25,522 bases of DNA from S012-109 sp964425105. GTDB lineage: Bacteria > Pseudomonadota > Gammaproteobacteria > SZUA-140. Positions 21,500-25,522 of this stretch are shown here, piece by piece (positions within the stretch are counted from its first letter, which is position 1; each line of letters starts with the position of its first letter). Made by a program: the position numbers and the translations under genes. The stretch covers positions 1-25,522 of the forward strand of contig CAYRLE010000035.1 of assembly GCA_964425105.1 (NCBI GenBank), in the 5' to 3' direction. A model generated the notes under the pieces. The model searched no databases. It worked only from the letters and a program-made list of their open reading frames with translations, and had not been told where the DNA came from.

Positions 21500-22786
21500 T
21501 CAGCTGTCGAAACGACGGAAAACGTCGCGTCCGCCGTAGACCGCCTTGTCCCCCAGCGCCTCCTCGATGCGCAGCAGCTGATTGTATTTTGCCACCCGGT
21601 CGGAGCGGGACATGGAGCCAGTCTTGATCTGGCCGGCACAGGTGGCCACAGCCAGATCGGCAATGAAGGTGTCCTCGGTCTCGCCCGAGCGGTGGGAGAT
21701 GACCACACTGTAGCCGGCATCCTTCGCCATGGCGATGGCGGCCAAGGATTCCGTCAGGGTGCCGATCTGGTTGACCTTGATGAGGATGGAATTGGCAGTG
21801 CCCTTCTCGATCCCCTGTTGGAGGATCTCGGTATTGGTGACGAACAGGTCATCGCCCACCAGCTGGATCTTGGCGCCGAGGCGCGCGGTGAGTTCCGCCC
21901 AGCCATCCCAGTCGTTCTCCGCCATGCCGTCCTCGATGGAGAGAATGGGATACTGGTCCACCCAGTTGGCCAGATAGTCGACCAATTCCGTGGCGCTCAG
22001 ACGGCGTCCTTCCGACGCCAGATGATAGACGCCATCCTCGTAGAACTCCGAGCTGGCGGGATCCAGGCCGATATACACATCCCGTCCCGGGGTATAGCCG
22101 GCCTGGGTGATGCCCTCGAGAATGATCTCCAGCGCCGCCTCGTTGGAGGACAGGTCGGGGGCGAAACCGCCCTCGTCGCCCACGGCGGTGTTCAGGCCCT
22201 TTTTCAGCAGGACCTTCTTCAGGCTGTGGAACACTTCCGCGCCGACCCGCACCGCCTCGGCCATGGAGTCCATGCCCACGGGCATGATCATGAATTCCTG
22301 CATGTCGATGTTGTTTGCCGCATGGGCGCCGCCATTGATGACGTTCATCATGGGCACGGGCAGCAGCAAGTCGCCATCGGCGGCCAGGTGTTCATAGAGA
22401 GACACGCCACGGTCTTCGGCGGCGGCGCGGGCGGCGGCCAGGGAAACGGCGAGAATGGCATTGGCTCCCAGGCGCTGTTTGTTGGCGGTGCCGTCCAGGT
22501 CGACCATGGTCTGATCCAGTTGCGCCTGATCGCCAATCTCCTGGCCCAACAGGGCGTCACGGATCTCGGTGTTGACGTTATTGACGGCCTTCCTCACACC
22601 CTTGCCGCCATAGCGGCTCATGTCGCCGTCACGCAATTCGATGGCCTCGCGGGCGCCTGTAGAGGCACCGGAGGGCACGGCCGCGCGCCCGCGGGCGCCG
22701 GACTCCAGAATCACGTCGGCTTCGACGGTGGGATTGCCGCGCGAATCAAGAATCTCGCGGCCCTGCACAGCAATGATCTTCGACAT
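21500..22786 (-). CDS. eno: Enolase
   Basis: A 428-residue enolase converting 2-phosphoglycerate to phosphoenolpyruvate. Visible signatures are GREILDSRGNPTVE at the N-terminus, SGASTGAREAIELRD, the NVINGGAHAANNIDMQEFMI loop, VGDDLFVTN, LIKVNQIGTLTE and SHRSGETEDTFIADLAV. The family length is normal and no active-site change was noticed. AAGGA at about 22794-22798 precedes the ATG. A 123-bp AT-rich gap separates it from kdsA, which leaves room for its own promoter. Its product PEP is a substrate of the KdsA and DAHP synthase enzymes encoded nearby. Confidence 0.98.
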   Translation of the reverse strand: MSKIIAVQGREILDSRGNPTVEADVILESGARGRAAVPSGASTGAREAIELRDGDMSRYGGKGVRKAVNNVNTEIRDALLGQEIGDQAQLDQTMVDLDGTANKQRLGANAILAVSLAAARAAAEDRGVSLYEHLAADGDLLLPVPMMNVINGGAHAANNIDMQEFMIMPVGMDSMAEAVRVGAEVFHSLKKVLLKKGLNTAVGDEGGFAPDLSSNEAALEIILEGITQAGYTPGRDVYIGLDPASSEFYEDGVYHLASEGRRLSATELVDYLANWVDQYPILSIEDGMAENDWDGWAELTARLGAKIQLVGDDLFVTNTEILQQGIEKGTANSILIKVNQIGTLTESLAAIAMAKDAGYSVVISHRSGETEDTFIADLAVATCAGQIKTGSMSRSDRVAKYNQLLRIEEALGDKAVYGGRDVFRRFDS

Positions 22787-22909
22787 TATTATCCTTATAT
22801 TTCTGTACGTTAGTTAACAATATTGAGGAAAATACTCATTCATGGCCGGTAGCCCTGCAAAATATGCGGGCAAGCTTTGGCGCACAGTTTACGGTTTTCT
22901 CGCAGAGAA

Positions 22910-23743
22910 TCAAAGATTGTTTTCGATAAAGCCCTGTTCTTTCACAGCATTATCAATGGCCTGCAAGGTCTCCAGAAGGGCGCGCAGCTGATCCAGGGGC
23001 CAGGAATTGGGGCCGTCGCTCAAGGCCCGGGCGGGATCGGGATGGGTTTCCATGAACAGGCCGGAGATGCCCGCCGCCACCGCTGCGCGCGCCAGCACCG
23101 GCACGAACTCGCGCTGGCCGCCGGAGACACTGCCCAGACCGCCGGGCTGCTGGACCGAGTGGGTGGCGTCGTAGACTACCGGACAACCGGTCTCGCGCAT
23201 CACCGCCAGGGAACGCATGTCGGAGACCAGGGTGTTGTAGCCGAAGGAAACCCCGCGCTCGCACACCATGAGTTGCTCGTTGCCGGTCTCGCGCGCCTTG
23301 TCCACCACGTTCTTCATGTCCCAGGGGGCGAGGAACTGGCCTTTCTTCAGATTCACCGGCTTGCCTTGGCGCGCGACCTTCTGGATGAAATTGGTCTGCC
23401 GGCACAGAAAGGCGGGGGTCTGCAGCACGTCAACCACGGCGGCCACTTCCTCCAGGGGCGTGTCCTCGTGGACGTCGGTGAGCACCGGCACGCCGATCTT
23501 CGCCCGCACGTCAGCGAGGATGCGCAGGCCCTCCTCCACGCCGGGGCCGCGAAAGCTCTTGCTGGAAGAGCGGTTGGCCTTGTCGAAGGAGGACTTGTAG
23601 ATGAAGGGAATGCCCAACTCGGCGGTCATCTCCTTGAGTATGCCCGCCGTGTCGAGGGCCAGCTGCTCACTCTCGATGACGCAGGGACCGGCAATCAAAA
23701 ACAGGGGGCGGTCCAGCCCCGCTTCAAAACCACATAATTTCAT
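22910..23743 (-). CDS. kdsA: 3-deoxy-8-phosphooctulonate (KDO-8-P) synthase, metal-dependent type
   Basis: A 277-residue barrel enzyme that condenses PEP and arabinose 5-phosphate for lipopolysaccharide KDO. Motifs are LFLIAGPCVIES, YKSSFDKANRSS, FRGPG, the PAFLCRQTNFI strand, the YDATHSVQQPGG segment and the METHPDPARALSDGPN end. C21 in AGPCVIES marks the metal-dependent class, since the E. coli enzyme has Asn at this place; this class rule is established for the family. Its ATG overlaps the pyrG stop (ATGA), so it is coupled to pyrG. Confidence 0.97.
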   Translation of the reverse strand: MKLCGFEAGLDRPLFLIAGPCVIESEQLALDTAGILKEMTAELGIPFIYKSSFDKANRSSSKSFRGPGVEEGLRILADVRAKIGVPVLTDVHEDTPLEEVAAVVDVLQTPAFLCRQTNFIQKVARQGKPVNLKKGQFLAPWDMKNVVDKARETGNEQLMVCERGVSFGYNTLVSDMRSLAVMRETGCPVVYDATHSVQQPGGLGSVSGGQREFVPVLARAAVAAGISGLFMETHPDPARALSDGPNSWPLDQLRALLETLQAIDNAVKEQGFIENNL

Positions 23744-25392
23744 GATGCACTGACTACCTGTTGCTGATGGGCTTCATCGAGGCGGCGCGCCGCTTCGATG
23801 AAGCCGATGAAAAGAGGATGACCATCGCGGGGATTGGAGGTGAATTCGGGATGGAACTGGGCAGCCACGAACCAGGGATGGTCGGACAACTCGATCATCT
23901 CCACCAGCTGGCCGTCCAGGGATTTGCCGGAGATCACCAGTCCCGCCTGCTCCAGTTTTTCCACGAAGCGGTTGTTCACCTCATAGCGGTGGCGATGGCG
24001 TTCGGCGATCACCTCGCGGCCATAGAGGCGCCGCGCCAGAGTGCCGGGCACCAGGCGGCATTGCTGGGCACCGAGGCGCATGGTGCCGCCCAGGTCGGAA
24101 TCGGCACTGCGTTTTTCCACATCGCCCTCGGCGGTGATCCATTCGGTGACCAGGGCGATGACCGGGTAAGGGGTATTGGCATCGAACTCGGTGCTGTGGG
24201 CCTCGCCCAGGCCGGCCACGTTGCGTGCGAACTCCACCACCGCCACCTGCATCCCTAAGCAGATGCCCAGATAGGGGATGCCCTGTTCGCGGGCATAGCG
24301 CGCCGCCTCGATCTTGCCCTCGATGCCGCGTTCGCCGAAACCTCCCGGCACCAGGATGGCGTCCACGTCCTGGAGCATTTCCGGGCCCTGACGCTCGATC
24401 TCCTCGGCGTCGATATAGCGGATCTCCACACGGGTGGCGGTGTGGATGCCGGCGTGGATCAGCGCCTCGTTGATGGACTTGTAGGAATCGGCCAGATCGG
24501 TGTACTTGCCCACGATGGCCACGGTCACCGTGGCGCTGGGATGCCCCAGGCGCTCGATGATGTCCTGCCATTCGCTGAGGTCCGCCTCCGGGGCCTCGAT
24601 GCGCAGTTTCTCGGTGACGATGCGGTCCAGCCCCTGCTCGTGGAGCACCAGGGGGACCTTGTAGATATTGTCCACGTCCACCGCCGAGACCACGGCCCGT
24701 TCCTGGACATTGGTGAACAGGGCGATCTTGCGCCGTTCATCCACCGGCAGCGGGCGGTCGGAACGGCACATGAGGATGTCGGGCTGGATGCCTATGGACA
24801 GCAGTTCCTTCACCGAATGCTGGGTGGGCTTGGTCTTGAGTTCCCCGGAAGCCGCGATATAGGGCAACAGCGTCAGGTGGATATAGAGGGTGTTCTCGTG
24901 CCCCAGTTCGATGCCCAGCTGGCGGATGGCCTCCAGAAAGGGCAGCGACTCGATATCGCCCACAGTGCCGCCCACTTCCACCAGGGCCACCTCGGCATCG
25001 TCGGCGCCGGCCATGATGCAGCGCTTGATCTCGTCGGTGATGTGGGGGATGACCTGCACGGTGGCCCCCAGATAGTCGCCGTGGCGCTCCTTGGCAATGA
25101 CGTTCTCATAGATGCGCCCGGTGGTGAAATTGTTGCGTTTGCCCATGGTGGTGCGCACGAAGCGTTCATAGTGGCCCAGGTCGAGGTCGGTCTCGGCCCC
25201 GTCCTCGGTGACGAACACCTCGCCGTGCTGAAAGGGGCTCATGGTGCCGGGGTCGAGATTGATGTAGGGATCCAGCTTGATGAGGGTGACCTTGAGGCCT
25301 CGCGCCTCAAGGATGGTGCCCAGGGAGGCGGAGGCGATGCCTTTCCCCAGAGAGGAAACCACACCGCCGGTCACGAAAATGTATTTGGTCAT
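23740..25392 (-). CDS. pyrG: CTP synthase
   Basis: A 550-residue bifunctional enzyme that makes CTP from UTP, ATP and glutamine. The N-terminal synthase domain (about 1-265) starts with YIFVTGGVVSSLGKGI and includes KLDPYINLDPGTMSPFQHGE and the EVGGTVGDIES motif. The C-terminal class I glutamine amidotransferase domain (about 290-540) has PGGFGERG, the nucleophile Cys in GICLGMQ, and a late QFHPEFTSNP holding the catalytic His and Glu. ATG at 25392 is the family start, although no strong ribosome binding site precedes it. It is the first gene of the pyrG-kdsA-eno-ftsB-ispD-ispF-truD series seen here. Confidence 0.98.
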   Translation of the reverse strand: MTKYIFVTGGVVSSLGKGIASASLGTILEARGLKVTLIKLDPYINLDPGTMSPFQHGEVFVTEDGAETDLDLGHYERFVRTTMGKRNNFTTGRIYENVIAKERHGDYLGATVQVIPHITDEIKRCIMAGADDAEVALVEVGGTVGDIESLPFLEAIRQLGIELGHENTLYIHLTLLPYIAASGELKTKPTQHSVKELLSIGIQPDILMCRSDRPLPVDERRKIALFTNVQERAVVSAVDVDNIYKVPLVLHEQGLDRIVTEKLRIEAPEADLSEWQDIIERLGHPSATVTVAIVGKYTDLADSYKSINEALIHAGIHTATRVEIRYIDAEEIERQGPEMLQDVDAILVPGGFGERGIEGKIEAARYAREQGIPYLGICLGMQVAVVEFARNVAGLGEAHSTEFDANTPYPVIALVTEWITAEGDVEKRSADSDLGGTMRLGAQQCRLVPGTLARRLYGREVIAERHRHRYEVNNRFVEKLEQAGLVISGKSLDGQLVEMIELSDHPWFVAAQFHPEFTSNPRDGHPLFIGFIEAARRLDEAHQQQVVSAS

Positions 25393-25439
25393 GAATTAAG
25401 AATCGGGCTTGGTTGCTAGGGGTCGTCGGATGGGATGAC

Positions 25440-25468
25440 AAGTTACCAGAACGTGGCCCATTCCTCAA
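25440..25468 (-). promoter_or_regulatory. Weak promoter candidate upstream of pyrG
   Basis: On the minus strand TTGAGG (25468-25463) and TAACTT (25445-25440) are separated by 17 bp, a poor match to a sigma-70 promoter about 50 bases before the pyrG start. The rest of 25393-25522 shows no gene. Confidence 0.22.
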
Positions 25469-25522
25469 TGGAAACCCCTGCCCGTCCTGCCATCTGCCAC
25501 CGGGGGAAGATGGATGACGAGC

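Noticed and set aside
25393..25522. A gene fragment at the right edge.
   Set aside because: No convincing coding frame or motif is visible in these 130 bases; they look like the pyrG upstream region.
1..25522. tRNA or rRNA genes.
   Set aside because: I saw no tRNA T-loop signature or rRNA-like stretch in the gaps. A covariance-model scan would be needed to exclude them fully.

Overview
The window looks like the chromosome of a GC-rich gammaproteobacterial chemolithoautotroph, plausibly a sulfur oxidiser. I infer this from a form IA-type RuBisCO cluster with cbbR and cbbQ/cbbO, the hpnCDE route to squalene, and the pyrG-kdsA-eno-ftsB-ispD-ispF-truD housekeeping block typical of Gammaproteobacteria. 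No species-level call is possible by reading alone.

Layout. 1-3308: hpnC, hpnD and hpnE (farnesyl diphosphate to squalene, for hopanoids), preceded and punctuated by small intergenic repeats. 3271-5034 (minus): an orphan GspE/PilB-type secretion or pilus ATPase whose 3' end overlaps that of hpnE. 5120-6022 (minus): the LysR regulator CbbR, divergent from 6214-13030 (plus): cbbL, cbbS, cbbQ, cbbO, a 119-residue protein of unknown function, and a class II aldolase-like protein fused to a C-terminal Dabb-type domain. No carboxysome shell gene is visible, so this is presumably the soluble RuBisCO served by the CbbQO activase.

13295-14227: a GAF-like/GGEEF diguanylate cyclase behind a near-consensus sigma-54 promoter. 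14318-14674: a small exported protein. 14697-16655: agmatine deiminase and N-carbamoylputrescine amidase, which together convert agmatine to putrescine. 16779-17903: a divergent type I-beta DAHP synthase. 17904-18113: a repeat-rich intergenic region. 18114-18797: a Crp/Fnr-type regulator with spaced cysteines. 18880-25392 (minus): truD, ispF, ispD, ftsB, eno, kdsA and pyrG, transcribed from pyrG towards truD, with several start/stop overlaps.

The most interesting items are: the aldolase-Dabb fusion at the end of the cbb cluster, in which a usual zinc-ligand histidine is glutamine; the unknown 119-residue protein between cbbO and that gene; GC-rich hairpins between cbbS, cbbQ and cbbO; the sigma-54 promoter of the diguanylate cyclase; and a set of 7-bp-period repeats in intergenic gaps that seem to share one degenerate heptamer. 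Most of the window is otherwise conventional. All assignments are from reading motifs; no database search was run.
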